This document shows, piece by piece, positions 27,336 through 36,731 of a DNA stretch of 64,000 nucleotides. A model generated the notes under the pieces. That model worked only from the letters and a program-made list of their open reading frames with translations. It made no database searches and was not told where the DNA came from. This DNA comes from Anaerolineales bacterium UBA6055 (GTDB taxonomy: Bacteria > Chloroflexota > Anaerolineae > Aggregatilineales > Phototrophicaceae). The number at the start of each line of letters is the position of its first letter. Positions within the stretch are counted from its first letter, which is position 1. The translations under genes were made by a program, and so were the position numbers. The stretch spans positions 62,001 through 126,000 of the forward strand of contig DIYL01000015.1 in the NCBI GenBank assembly GCA_002428985.1, written 5' to 3'.

Positions 27336-28472
27336 ATGGAACTCTTGATTTACTTCATTGCACTTGTTCTTGTAGCTCTGAGTGGGTTAACCATCGTCAA
27401 TGTTTTAACATTTCCACGCTTAAAAAGAAGAGTAGAGACCATTCAGGAGCAACCATTTGTATCTATTTTGATACCTGCTCGCAATGAAGCCGATGTTATT
27501 GGGCAAACGGTCACAAGATTACTAGCACAAACCTACAAGAACTTTGAATTAATCGTGTTAGATGACAATTCAACTGATGGCACAGGTCAAATTCTTCAGC
27601 AGTTCGACGATCACCGCCTGACTGTAATTTCGGGGCAACCACTCCCATCAGACTGGATGGGCAAGAGCTGGGCATGTCATCAACTTGCCCAGAACGCAAC
27701 AGGTGAGATTCTTATATTTACCGACGCTGATGTACAATGGTCACCGACCGCTCTATCAGTCGTCATTTCACAACAACAGCATACGAACGCAGACCTATTT
27801 ACAGTTTGGTCTACACAGCAGACAATCACACAAGCAGAACGATTAACTGTGCCACTCATGGCGTTTGCCATCCTGACCTATCTACCAACATTTATGACGC
27901 ACTACTCACCATTTAGTGCATTTGCCGCCGCTAATGGACAGTGCATGGTCTGGAAGCGAAGTGTTTATCAAGCTATCGGTGGGCATAAAGCAGTTTCCAA
28001 CAATGTGCTTGATGATGTTAACCATGCCCGTCTAATCAAACATATTGGCTACAACTTACGCATGGTAGATGGGAATCAGCTTATTTCTTGTCGCATGTAT
28101 GACGGGTGGGACGCTGTCCGTGATGGATTCGCGAAGAATATCCTTGCCGGCTATGGCAACAGTGTCATCGCATTATCATTGGCAATTGTATTTCATTTCA
28201 TCGTTTTTTTGCTTCCAATATTGATTGCGGTCTTTTCGCCAGAATATCGCTTATGGGCTATTTTGTTTATTGTACAGGCAATGCTCATACGCTCATTATC
28301 AGCCAGTTTCACCCACCAGCGTATCCAAGATGCAATTGGCATGCCAATTTCGGTTGTGCTGATGACACTTATCTCAATACAGTCAATTATCTGGCATTAC
28401 ACAGGCGGACCACGTTGGAAAGGTCGTATCATTCAAACCAAAACAACGCACAAAGGACAAGCACATGTCTAA
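27336..28472 (+). CDS. GT2 family glycosyltransferase, CruG-like
   Basis: A 378-residue GT2 enzyme. An N-terminal membrane anchor (LIYFIALVLVALSGLTIV) precedes the GT-A domain with ILIPARNEADVIGQTV, LDDNSTDGTGQIL, the DxD-type metal motif FTDADVQWSP, and WKRSVYQAIGG. Two or three C-terminal hydrophobic helices follow. This layout matches carotenoid 2'-O-glycosyltransferase CruG and the staphyloxanthin-type CrtQ. It starts at the base after the plsY stop and overlaps the next desaturase by 8 bases. Glycosylation of a 1'- or 2'-hydroxy carotenoid is the likely role, from family plus context. Confidence 0.85.
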   Translation: MELLIYFIALVLVALSGLTIVNVLTFPRLKRRVETIQEQPFVSILIPARNEADVIGQTVTRLLAQTYKNFELIVLDDNSTDGTGQILQQFDDHRLTVISGQPLPSDWMGKSWACHQLAQNATGEILIFTDADVQWSPTALSVVISQQQHTNADLFTVWSTQQTITQAERLTVPLMAFAILTYLPTFMTHYSPFSAFAAANGQCMVWKRSVYQAIGGHKAVSNNVLDDVNHARLIKHIGYNLRMVDGNQLISCRMYDGWDAVRDGFAKNILAGYGNSVIALSLAIVFHFIVFLLPILIAVFSPEYRLWAILFIVQAMLIRSLSASFTHQRIQDAIGMPISVVLMTLISIQSIIWHYTGGPRWKGRIIQTKTTHKGQAHV

Positions 28473-29943
28473 ATCAGTCATTGTTATTGGTGGGGGCATT
28501 GGTGGGTTAACAACAGCAATTCGCCTACAGCATGCTGGCTACAATGTCACAATTTTGGAGAAGAATCCAAAAGTTGGTGGCAAAATGTATGAGATTGAAG
28601 ACAGCGGATTCCGTTGGGATACTGGACCATCGGTCATCACTATGCGACATGTATTTGAAGATTTATTTGCATCTGTCGGCAAAAATCTCAGTGATTATCT
28701 CACATTGCTACCAGTTGATCCCCTAACGCGCTATTTCTATCCTGATGGAACAATATTCAATGCCAGTAGAGATTTATCGACTATGGCAAATGAAATTGCC
28801 AAAATCAACGAACGCGATGTCGAAGGATTTTTGAAATATCTCGCGTATGCCGCACAGATTCACCGCATCACAGGTCCCGTATTCATCTATGACAAACCGC
28901 CGACCCCTGCTAGTTTCGCCAGAGTACCCGTCCAAGATTGGCTCAAAGCCGATCCATTCCGCAACATGCACGGGGCAATCAAAGGCTTTGTCAAATCTGA
29001 TAAGATGCGTCAACTGCTCGGACGCTTTGCAACATATGTCGGCGGAAGTCCTTATCTTGCGCCAGCCACACTGAATGTCATCGCTCATGTTGAGCTAACG
29101 GGTGGTGTATGGTATCCACAGAACGGCATTTATAGCATTGCAAGCGCACTAGAAAAACTCGCATCCGAACTCGGCGTGGTCATCAAAACGCATTGCGGCG
29201 CAGATCAAATTAATATCACCAATGGCAAAGTATCAGGTGTAATATGCGAAAATGGACAAGTCCATCAAGCCGATGCCGTTGTATCCAATGTCGATGTGAC
29301 GACAACCGCTAAACACTTACTCCCATCAGACGCAATATCAGCCCAAAAACAGAAAAATCTAGAGTCTTTCGACCCATCTTGCTCAGGATTTGTGATGATG
29401 TTAGGTATAGAGGGTGAGTATCCAGAACTCGCGCATCACAATATCTTCTTCTCATCGGACTATGAACGTGAATTCCAGCAAATTTTTGTCGATGAAGTCA
29501 TGCCAGACGATCCGACAATCTATCTCTGTATCACCAGCAAAACTGATGCACAACACGCGCCCGATGGGCATGAAAATTGGTTTATCCTTGTCAATGCACC
29601 TGCCCTATCAGATAAATTTGATTGGGAAGCCCAGCAACAAAATTATCGAGATAAAATTCTGAGAATTCTCGCTGAGAAATATAACTTAGATATACGCGAT
29701 AAAATTAGGGTTGAGAAACATATGACGCCTGCTGATTTACAAAATATGTCGGGTGGATGGCGTGGTGCACTTTATGGTCCGTCACCCAATAATCGTTTTG
29801 CAGCATTCAAACGCCCTCATAATCGGAGTAAAGATACAGATGGCTTGTATTATGTCGGTGGGACAACTCATCCGGGTGGTGGCGTGCCCATGGTCATGCT
29901 TTCAGGTAAAGTGACTGCGGATATGATTGTAGAGGACGCTTGA
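28465..29943 (+). CDS. CrtI-family carotenoid desaturase/oxidase
   Basis: A 492-residue flavoprotein. The N-terminal motif VIVIGGGIGGLTTAIRLQHA, KVGGKMYEIEDSGFRWDTGPS and the C-terminal YYVGGTTHPGGGVPMVMLSG mark the CrtI/CrtN/CrtD(purple-bacterial) family. It is the third such enzyme in the window, after crtI and the crtD-like gene. Candidate roles are 1-hydroxycarotenoid 3,4-desaturase, terminal ketolase/oxidase, or a second phytoene/lycopene desaturase. The name is left open because family members with these roles cannot be separated by eye. It ends the cruF-plsY-GT2 operon and converges with a small unknown gene. Confidence 0.85.
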   Translation: MSKSVIVIGGGIGGLTTAIRLQHAGYNVTILEKNPKVGGKMYEIEDSGFRWDTGPSVITMRHVFEDLFASVGKNLSDYLTLLPVDPLTRYFYPDGTIFNASRDLSTMANEIAKINERDVEGFLKYLAYAAQIHRITGPVFIYDKPPTPASFARVPVQDWLKADPFRNMHGAIKGFVKSDKMRQLLGRFATYVGGSPYLAPATLNVIAHVELTGGVWYPQNGIYSIASALEKLASELGVVIKTHCGADQINITNGKVSGVICENGQVHQADAVVSNVDVTTTAKHLLPSDAISAQKQKNLESFDPSCSGFVMMLGIEGEYPELAHHNIFFSSDYEREFQQIFVDEVMPDDPTIYLCITSKTDAQHAPDGHENWFILVNAPALSDKFDWEAQQQNYRDKILRILAEKYNLDIRDKIRVEKHMTPADLQNMSGGWRGALYGPSPNNRFAAFKRPHNRSKDTDGLYYVGGTTHPGGGVPMVMLSGKVTADMIVEDA

Positions 29944-29944
29944 T

Positions 29945-30481
29945 TTACGAACTAAGCATCATGTTTGTAATTAACGAAGTATGCACGGTAATCACGCTGA
30001 TAAAGGTTTTGTTGCTATCTGGTAAATATTCCGTAGCAATACAGATACGTGAATAAAAATATGCACCACTACCTGAATAGCTTTGTAACAGCGTAAAATT
30101 ATTAGATATATCACCCAAGTATCTCTTGCAGAAATTCTCAATTGATCCGCCTTGTGAAGCCATATACCAATTCACGTCAAGATCATTGACATAAGCATCA
30201 AGACCATTCAACCACTCATCACACTCATCTTCGCAAAAATCACTATATCTCACAATCCAGTAATGTCCATCAGATGTATATCGAGTCGCATATTCCGTAT
30301 AATCCCAACCATTTGACGACGGTGCATAAGCAAATTTAATATGCTGTGGCCTATATTCAATAAACCAAGCAACAAAGAGAAGCAAAACAGCCAGTCCTCC
30401 AATACCTATCATGACTCTAACAAGTATTTTTGCAAGGAGTCGATCAAGATATACACGTTTCGATTCATTTTTTTGCTTCAT
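29945..30481 (-). CDS. Hypothetical protein with one N-terminal membrane anchor
   Basis: A 178-residue protein with a charged start (MKQKNESKRVYLDRLLAKILVR), then one hydrophobic segment (VMIGIGGLAVLLLFVAWFI) and a predicted external domain. The external part has four Cys (FCEDEC, ENFC, RIC) that could form disulfides, and many aromatic residues (GWDYTEYATRYTSDGHYWIV). I recognise no family. The ATG at 30481 is the clear start. It lies between convergent desaturase and divergent deacetylase genes and seems unlinked to either. Confidence 0.6.
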   Translation of the reverse strand: MKQKNESKRVYLDRLLAKILVRVMIGIGGLAVLLLFVAWFIEYRPQHIKFAYAPSSNGWDYTEYATRYTSDGHYWIVRYSDFCEDECDEWLNGLDAYVNDLDVNWYMASQGGSIENFCKRYLGDISNNFTLLQSYSGSGAYFYSRICIATEYLPDSNKTFISVITVHTSLITNMMLSS

Positions 30482-30539
30482 AATCAGCGATGCCTATGTT
30501 ATGCTTTTATTCGATTGTAACATGATTTATTGGTAGCTT

Positions 30540-31445
30540 ATGATTGCGTATTATGGTGACCACTTTGTCCTCCCTTTGCCGGATGGACATCGCTTCCCAA
30601 TGAGTAAATATGCCTTACTCCGTCAGAGAATAGTTGACACAAATACATTAACTCCGGGATCTTTGCGTGTACCTGATGGTGCAACTGACGAAGAAATTCT
30701 ACGTGCACACCTACCGGAATACCTCGACAAAGTTAAATTCGGCACGCTCTCATCCAAAGAAGTGCGACGAATTGGTTTCCCATGGTCGCCTGAATTAGTC
30801 GAACGCTCACGTCGATCATCTGGAAGTACCATATCAGCCTGTCGCACAGCAATATCTGAAGGTGTATCAGCTAATTTAGCAGGTGGAACACATCACGCCT
30901 GCCCCGATCACGGTGAAGGCTATAGTGTATTCAACGACAGCACTATTGCCGCACGTGCGATGCAAGTTGAGGGGCTTGTCGAGAAAGTTGTTGTCATAGA
31001 TTGTGATGTTCATCAGGGGAATGGTACTGCCGCCTGTACGAAAGATGATGCCAGTATCTACACATTTTCAATTCACGGCGAGAAAAACTTCCCATTCCGC
31101 AAAATACCAAGTGACCTAGACATTGGTTTGCCAGATAACACCGCAGATCAAGAATATCTAGAAACACTAGAAATCGCTGTTGAGCGCATTCTCTATCTAG
31201 AACAGCCGGATCTGGTCATCTACCAATCCGGTGCAGACCCCTATATACATGATAAATTGGGGAAATTATCACTTACAAAACAAGGGTTGGCTCAACGCGA
31301 CAGGTTGGTTCTTGAACTGTGCTATACGGAGAGAATTCCGGTAGCAGTGACCATGGGAGGAGGTTATGCCAAGCAAGTGGACGACATCGTAGACATCCAC
31401 TTGCAAACAATACAAATTGCAGCTGAATTTCAAGCTAAATGGTAG
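30540..31445 (+). CDS. Histone deacetylase-family (acetylpolyamine/acetoin-utilisation-like) amidohydrolase
   Basis: A 301-residue member of the arginase/deacetylase fold. It keeps the tandem His and charge relay (GGTHHACPDHGEGYSVFND), the zinc-ligand DCDVHQGNGT, the second zinc Asp in YQSGADPYIHDKLGKL, and a Gly-rich MGGGY near the end where the catalytic Tyr lies. It should be an active Zn deacetylase. The substrate is unknown; bacterial homologues act on acetylpolyamines or acetylated proteins. The MaoC-family gene converges immediately after it. Confidence 0.88.
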   Translation: MIAYYGDHFVLPLPDGHRFPMSKYALLRQRIVDTNTLTPGSLRVPDGATDEEILRAHLPEYLDKVKFGTLSSKEVRRIGFPWSPELVERSRRSSGSTISACRTAISEGVSANLAGGTHHACPDHGEGYSVFNDSTIAARAMQVEGLVEKVVVIDCDVHQGNGTAACTKDDASIYTFSIHGEKNFPFRKIPSDLDIGLPDNTADQEYLETLEIAVERILYLEQPDLVIYQSGADPYIHDKLGKLSLTKQGLAQRDRLVLELCYTERIPVAVTMGGGYAKQVDDIVDIHLQTIQIAAEFQAKW

Positions 31446-31446
31446 T

Positions 31447-31923
31447 TTATTCCGCATCGTCAGGCTTGGACATCATCAGTAACACTAAGTTACCTTTTTG
31501 TGCGATTTTGCCATCCTGTTTTACAATTCGCATCTCGAGGGTGACAACCCCACCACCCAACCGCTTTGCAGGTTTTGTCTCAGCAACTTTCAGTTCAGCG
31601 TGGATCGTATCACCAATATAGACTGGGTTACTGAACTTCATTTCGAGTCCACGAAATCCTAAAACTGTCCGTTCAAGAATACCCAGTTGGTATGCCTGTC
31701 CCACAGCATAACTCACAGTTAGCATCCCATGAGCAACTCGTTGTCCCATAAACGACTCTTTGCTATATTCAGCATCGGTGTGCATTGGATTATAGTCACC
31801 TGTCAGACCAGCAAATTGGACTAAATCCGCTTCGGTGATGGTGCGTCCGCGTGTTCGCATCTCCGCACCCACTTCAAATTCTTCAAAATACAGACCACGA
31901 GGTCCATCCGCTTCAAATTTCAA
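31447..31923 (-). CDS. MaoC-like (R)-specific enoyl-CoA hydratase
   Basis: A 158-residue single hot-dog domain. The R-hydratase motif is FAGLTGDYNPMHTD with the catalytic Asp and His, then AHGMLTVSYAVG and a strand-rich C-terminus (YIGDTIHAELKVAETK). Such enzymes hydrate trans-2-enoyl-CoA to (R)-3-hydroxyacyl-CoA in fatty-acid or polyester metabolism. The length fits a stand-alone monomer unit. The upstream neighbour is an alpha/beta hydrolase on the same strand about 120 bases away, so an operon is uncertain. Confidence 0.9.
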   Translation of the reverse strand: MKFEADGPRGLYFEEFEVGAEMRTRGRTITEADLVQFAGLTGDYNPMHTDAEYSKESFMGQRVAHGMLTVSYAVGQAYQLGILERTVLGFRGLEMKFSNPVYIGDTIHAELKVAETKPAKRLGGGVVTLEMRIVKQDGKIAQKGNLVLLMMSKPDDAE

Positions 31924-32042
31924 AACGCTTACTCCTTCAATAGGCTACCTGTATAAGCAGATATAATGTTATATATTGGAACGCACTAACGTCCTGTTAG
32001 TTTCCAGATTGCATTGTTACCAGACACGTTATTCAATCTCGA

Positions 32043-32843
32043 TTACACATTAGAAAGGAATTTTACAATTTCTTGGTTAACAACCTCAGGGTTCTCGACA
32101 GTTGATGTATGGCCCGCCCTTGGGATATGGACTAGCCTTGACCCGTCAATTGCTTGGTGCAGACGTTCGGCTTTTTCAGGTGTTGTAGCGACATCTTCTT
32201 CACCAACCATGATGAGTGTCGGTGCTATAATATGCTCCAGTTCATCATAAATCCCATTACGATTTACAACCCCTGTCACTGCTCTTGTAATACCAATACG
32301 ATGATTATTCTGTAATTGTTGTCTCCAGTATTGATGTTCCTCAGTGCGTAAAGAATCATTCAACCAACTTTGAGAAAACATAATCTGCATAATAGAACTG
32401 GTGACTAAGCTAAATCCTAACCAACGAGCAATCAGGTTAAGTAATTTATATTTTCCAACATTTTCTTGTGGTTCAGGATCAGGCGATGTCTCAAGTAAGA
32501 CAAGTGATTTGATGAGATCAGGGCGACGTGCAGCAATACGCATCCCAACGAATCCTCCCATTGACAACCCAACAAAGTGGACACGCCCAAGATTCAGAGA
32601 TTCGATAAGCTGAATCGCATCTTCGCTTAACGTATCCATATCGTAACCAGCCTCAGTTACTTCTGTTTGCCCCTGTCCACGGTGATCAAATGCAACGATT
32701 CGATACGTATCTTTTAATGCATTGACTTGATTATCAAATAGACGGGTAGACCAGAGCAACCCATGAGAGAAGACAATACACTCTTCACCTTGCCCCGTAT
32801 CTTCATAATGCAAATTAACATCATTAACTTGAATTTTCGGCAT
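32043..32843 (-). CDS. Alpha/beta hydrolase
   Basis: A 266-residue hydrolase of the haloperoxidase/3-oxoadipate-enol-lactonase-like type. It begins VNLHYEDTGQGEECIVFSHG, followed by DHRGQGQTE, the nucleophile elbow VGLSMGGFVG, the acid in MVGEEDVATTPEKA and the catalytic His in RAGHTSTVENPE. The triad is complete. The substrate is not deducible. It lies 91 bases downstream of hppA on the same strand. Confidence 0.88.
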   Translation of the reverse strand: MPKIQVNDVNLHYEDTGQGEECIVFSHGLLWSTRLFDNQVNALKDTYRIVAFDHRGQGQTEVTEAGYDMDTLSEDAIQLIESLNLGRVHFVGLSMGGFVGMRIAARRPDLIKSLVLLETSPDPEPQENVGKYKLLNLIARWLGFSLVTSSIMQIMFSQSWLNDSLRTEEHQYWRQQLQNNHRIGITRAVTGVVNRNGIYDELEHIIAPTLIMVGEEDVATTPEKAERLHQAIDGSRLVHIPRAGHTSTVENPEVVNQEIVKFLSNV

Positions 32844-32934
32844 GAAGTTTACCTGTATCTGAAAGAAAAAGTGGCACCAGAGTCAACCCTGATACCACCA
32901 CTGTATCTTAAACTAGAAAAAACTTCAAAGCGTA

Positions 32935-35268
32935 TTATTCGCCTGAGTCCGTCTCTTCTTCACCATCGGTTTCATCATCTTCAGCAGCTTCACCTTCATC
33001 AGCGGCATCAGCATCTTCCGCTTCACCGTCTTCACCGTCTTCGGCGTCTTCTGTTTCAGCAGCATCACCAGCTTCTTCTTCAACAGTTTGCTCAATTGCA
33101 GGTACATTGTCGCCATTGAGAGCATCTGCATCAGCAGGGAAGGCACTACCGATCAATGGTGCAATCACAAGTGAAACAATTGCCAACAGTTTAAGTAGAA
33201 TGTTGAGGGATGGACCAGATGTATCCTTGAATGGATCACCTACAGTATCACCAACGACAGCGGCTTTATGTGCATCTGAGCCTTTACCACCGTAGTTACC
33301 GGCCTCAATATGTTTCTTAGCATTATCCCATGCACCACCCGCATTTGCCATCATAACAGCCAACATGAATGCTGAAACAAGTGACCCAAGCAACACACCA
33401 ACTAGTGAAACTGGAGAAATAAATTCACCAAGAATGTTACCTTGTCCCAACACTGCCAGTAAAGCCATCCCAACAGGAACACCCACAGCAATCACACCGG
33501 GGAGCAACATTTGGCGAATCGCACTATCAGTACTAATTGCTACACAACGTTCGTAATCAGGTTCTGCAGTACCTTCCATAATGCCTTTGATTTCACGGAA
33601 TTGACGACGCACTTCTTCCACAATTTGTTGTGCAGCATCACCAACCGCAACCATCGTCAATGCACTAAAGACATATGGCAAGAGACCACCAATAAATAGA
33701 CCTGTCACCAACTGCGGATTAATCAGGATTTCACCAGCATTTGCAAATGTTCCAAGTGCAGTACTACCACCTGCCGTAATCGCGGTGATAAATGCTGCAG
33801 TCAAAGCCAATGCAGTCATAGCTGCAGAACCAATCGCAAAGCCTTTACCAGTTGCAGCAGTTGTGTTACCAAGGCTGTCCAGCGCATCGGTACGGTCACG
33901 AACTTCATCTGGTAGATCAGACATTTCGGCGATACCACCTGCATTATCCGCTACAGGACCGTATGCGTCAGTTGCCAGTGTGATACCCAGTGTAGAGAGC
34001 ATACCAACCGCAGCAACAGCCACACCATAAAGATCGGCAAATGTTGTTGCAATCAATGTCACGAGCACGACGATAACGACAGGAGCAAGTGTACTCATCA
34101 TACCGAGTGCCAGACCGCGAATTACAACGATACCCGCGCCACCTTCAGCTGAGCCAGAAAGTGATTTGGTTGGACCATAGGTATCTGCGGTGAAGTATTC
34201 GGTAAAGTAACCGATCAACACACCACCAACGAGACCGCTAAGTGTTGCAATAATGATACCAGGACCTGCATCGCCAAATGGAAGAATTAGACCGAGGATG
34301 ATAATCACAACAGCGATCATACCGGATGCACTGTAGATACCTGTACGGATGCTACCAAGCAATTGTTCGAGGTCAGCACCTTCTTCGGTTTTAACAAGGA
34401 AACTGGCAATGATACTGATAACCAAACCAGCTGTTGCAACCAACAATGGGAAGACTTGTGCAGCAACCGTCGCTTCTTCGGTCATAAATGCGCCAGCAGC
34501 AGTCGCCAATGAAATAGATGCGATGATCGAACTTGCATAACTTTCAAACAGATCAGAACCCATACCAGCCACATCACCTACGTTGTCGCCAACGTTGTCA
34601 GCAATAGTCGCAGGGTTACGTGGATCATCTTCGGGGATACCAGCTTCGGTCTTACCAACGAGGTCAGCACCAACGTCTGCTGCTTTAGTGTAGATACCAC
34701 CACCGACACGCGCAAAAATCGCGATGGATGTACCACCAAAACCAAAACCAGCCAGCGCAGACGCGGCTTGTGCCGGGTCACCAAGCGCATTTGCAAAAAT
34801 AATAAACAGGATGCTGATGCCAAGCAATGCCAATGCTACCACCATGGTACTCATGACTGTACCACTAGCAAATGCAACACGCAAACCTTGATTCAAGCTT
34901 ACAGACGCCGCCTGTGCTGTACGAACATTAGCACGAACAGCGATGTACATACCAATGAAACCTGCCAAACCTGATGCAAATGCACCCAAAACAAATGCAA
35001 CTGCTGTCAGAATCGACATACCAGACCCAGGAACAGCACTCAAGATACCGAGTGCGATCGTTACGATAACGACTAAAATAAAAACCGCGCGATATTCACG
35101 GGTCAAGAATGCTTGCGCACCCTTTTGGATTGCCGAAGCAATCTGTTTCATTTTGTCTGTACCTTCGTCTTGTGCAAGCACGAAGTTGCGTTGATAGAAC
35201 GCAAATCCCAGACCACCAATACTTACTATCACCGCAATGATGACAGCCATTGTCATACTAATTTCCAT
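32935..35268 (-). CDS. hppA: K+-dependent membrane-bound pyrophosphatase (H+ or Na+ pumping)
   Basis: Integral membrane pump of about 777 residues with some 16 helices, coupling PPi hydrolysis to ion export. The substrate motifs DVGADLVGKTEAGIPEDDP, ADNVGDNVGDVAGMGSDLFE and VGDTVGDPFKDTSGPSLNI are intact. NTTAATGKGFAIGSA has Ala where K+-independent enzymes have Lys, which predicts K+ dependence. H+ versus Na+ cannot be read. The ATG at 35268 follows AGGGAG; the frame continues to 35307 without support. After the last helix there is an extra Asp/Glu/Ala tail of about 60 residues that typical family members lack. Confidence 0.96.
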   Translation of the reverse strand: MEISMTMAVIIAVIVSIGGLGFAFYQRNFVLAQDEGTDKMKQIASAIQKGAQAFLTREYRAVFILVVIVTIALGILSAVPGSGMSILTAVAFVLGAFASGLAGFIGMYIAVRANVRTAQAASVSLNQGLRVAFASGTVMSTMVVALALLGISILFIIFANALGDPAQAASALAGFGFGGTSIAIFARVGGGIYTKAADVGADLVGKTEAGIPEDDPRNPATIADNVGDNVGDVAGMGSDLFESYASSIIASISLATAAGAFMTEEATVAAQVFPLLVATAGLVISIIASFLVKTEEGADLEQLLGSIRTGIYSASGMIAVVIIILGLILPFGDAGPGIIIATLSGLVGGVLIGYFTEYFTADTYGPTKSLSGSAEGGAGIVVIRGLALGMMSTLAPVVIVVLVTLIATTFADLYGVAVAAVGMLSTLGITLATDAYGPVADNAGGIAEMSDLPDEVRDRTDALDSLGNTTAATGKGFAIGSAAMTALALTAAFITAITAGGSTALGTFANAGEILINPQLVTGLFIGGLLPYVFSALTMVAVGDAAQQIVEEVRRQFREIKGIMEGTAEPDYERCVAISTDSAIRQMLLPGVIAVGVPVGMALLAVLGQGNILGEFISPVSLVGVLLGSLVSAFMLAVMMANAGGAWDNAKKHIEAGNYGGKGSDAHKAAVVGDTVGDPFKDTSGPSLNILLKLLAIVSLVIAPLIGSAFPADADALNGDNVPAIEQTVEEEAGDAAETEDAEDGEDGEAEDADAADEGEAAEDDETDGEEETDSGE

Positions 35269-35380
35269 AAAAGGCTCCCTATGTAAAATCTCGCTAAATC
35301 CCGACAAACGGGAATAATTAACATTTCAAAAGCTAAGAAATATTAACGGAATTTCGCAATTTTTCAACACTGACTACGCC

Positions 35381-35409
35381 TTGAACGTGAGTAGATGTGG
35401 GAATATTAT
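35381..35409 (+). promoter_or_regulatory. Sigma-70-type promoter for the yraN-miaA operon
   Basis: TTGAAC (35381-35386) and TATTAT (35404-35409) are separated by 17 bp, giving a predicted start near 35416 and a short leader before the yraN ATG at 35440. It is in the divergent gap opposite hppA. Confidence 0.5.
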
Positions 35410-35439
35410 GGTAAAGGTGCATTATAGGAAGCTATTATT

Positions 35440-35808
35440 ATGACATCAGATAATCAGCAAACTGGTAATACAGGCGAATCTATTGCTATGACATTTCTAA
35501 AGTCGAAAGGTTACGCTATCTTAGATACCAATTGGTCTTCGCGCTTTGGTGAAATAGATATTGTTGCAAAACAGGAGGACACTTATGTATTTGTCGAGGT
35601 CAAAACAAGGCGTAGTAACAACACAGAATCTGCCTTTGCCAGCATCACCCCATCAAAACGTGAGAAAATGATAAGAACTATTTATCTTTATTTAGATGAG
35701 CGCAATCTTGATGATGATACCGTATGGCGAGTTGATGCTATTGGCATCGCTTTGAGACGTAATCATCCCCCCATTATCGATCATGTGGAGAATGCTTTTG
35801 ACTGGTAA
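35440..35808 (+). CDS. yraN: YraN/UPF0102 family protein, predicted endonuclease fold
   Basis: A 122-residue protein of the restriction-endonuclease-like/Holliday-resolvase fold. The family signature is complete: TGNTGESIAMTFLKSKGY, then WSSRFGEIDIVAKQ and VFVEVKTRRS (the GEID...VEVKTR metal-site pattern). The biochemical role is not settled. Members often sit beside DNA-repair, rnh or tRNA-modification genes. Here the 3' end overlaps miaA by about 25 bases, so the two are co-translated. Confidence 0.93.
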   Translation: MTSDNQQTGNTGESIAMTFLKSKGYAILDTNWSSRFGEIDIVAKQEDTYVFVEVKTRRSNNTESAFASITPSKREKMIRTIYLYLDERNLDDDTVWRVDAIGIALRRNHPPIIDHVENAFDW

Positions 35809-36727
35809 CTATCGCCCTCTGATTATTATTCTAGGTCCAACAGCTGTTGGTAAAACAAAACTATCGATTCAACTTGCAAAACGCCTAAATGGTGAAATTA
35901 TCGGTGCGGATAGTCGACAAATTTATCGCCACATGAATATTGGCACGGCCAAACCGACAACCCAAGAGCAAGCCGAGGTTCCACATCACCTCATCGACAT
36001 TGTCGATCCCGACTATAATCTGACACTCGCAGAGTATCAGGATATGGCCTACCAGAAGATCAACGACTTGCATGACCAGAACAAAGTACCCTTCTTAGTC
36101 GGTGGAACAGGTCAATATTTAACGGCGATCGAGGAAGGTTGGTCGATTCCCCGTGTACCGCCTAACTTAGAAATCCGTCATGAGCTTGAACAATTTGTTG
36201 AAGAACATGGTGTACAAGCCTTACATGATCGCCTTAGCAAAGTAGATCAAATATCTGCAGAAAAAATTCATCCCAATAATGTGAGACGTGTCATCCGTGC
36301 TTTAGAAGTGTATCTAGAAACAGGCGAACCGATCAGCAAGTTGCAAGAGAAGAAACCGCCACCCTATCGTATTCGGGCATATGGCTTAAGATTAGATCGT
36401 GAAATTTTGTATCCACGTGCAGATAAGCGGGTTGATATGATGATCGAAGCAGGATTTGTTGAGGAAGTCACAAAACTGCTCAATATGGGTTATAGCCGTG
36501 TATTACCGTCAATGACAGGGCTTGGCTATCTGGAAATTGCACAATACCTACTCGACGACAAACCACTAAATGAAGTCATTGAACGCACAAAATTTAGCAC
36601 ACATGAATTTATACGACGACAAGATGTATGGTTTCGCGGACACGATAATGGAATTTTGTGGCATAATGTGGAAACACTCAATGTAGATGACATTGAACAA
36701 GACCTCAAACAATGGCTAGAAAGATAA
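35783..36727 (+). CDS. miaA: tRNA dimethylallyltransferase
   Basis: Adds the dimethylallyl group to A37 of tRNAs reading UNN codons. The P-loop is IILGPTAVGKTKLSIQLAKRL, followed by GADSRQIYRHMNIGTAKP, VGGTGQYLTAI and the C-terminal FSTHEFIRRQDVWFR. It is 314 residues, normal for the family. The start is either the ATG at 35783 or the one at 35792; both lie inside the yraN 3' end. Hfq, often next to miaA, is absent, as expected outside proteobacteria. Confidence 0.96.
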   Translation: MWRMLLTGNYRPLIIILGPTAVGKTKLSIQLAKRLNGEIIGADSRQIYRHMNIGTAKPTTQEQAEVPHHLIDIVDPDYNLTLAEYQDMAYQKINDLHDQNKVPFLVGGTGQYLTAIEEGWSIPRVPPNLEIRHELEQFVEEHGVQALHDRLSKVDQISAEKIHPNNVRRVIRALEVYLETGEPISKLQEKKPPPYRIRAYGLRLDREILYPRADKRVDMMIEAGFVEEVTKLLNMGYSRVLPSMTGLGYLEIAQYLLDDKPLNEVIERTKFSTHEFIRRQDVWFRGHDNGILWHNVETLNVDDIEQDLKQWLER

Positions 36728-36731
36728 TCCT

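Noticed and set aside
31985..32001. 6-bp hairpin (ACTAAC/GTTAGT) between the MaoC-like and hydrolase genes as a terminator
   Set aside because: The stem is short and not followed by a T-tract in either direction.
32763..33146. Leu/His-rich frames antisense to the end of hppA
   Set aside because: They are frame shadows of the repetitive acidic tail codons of hppA and have no ribosome site or recognisable protein.
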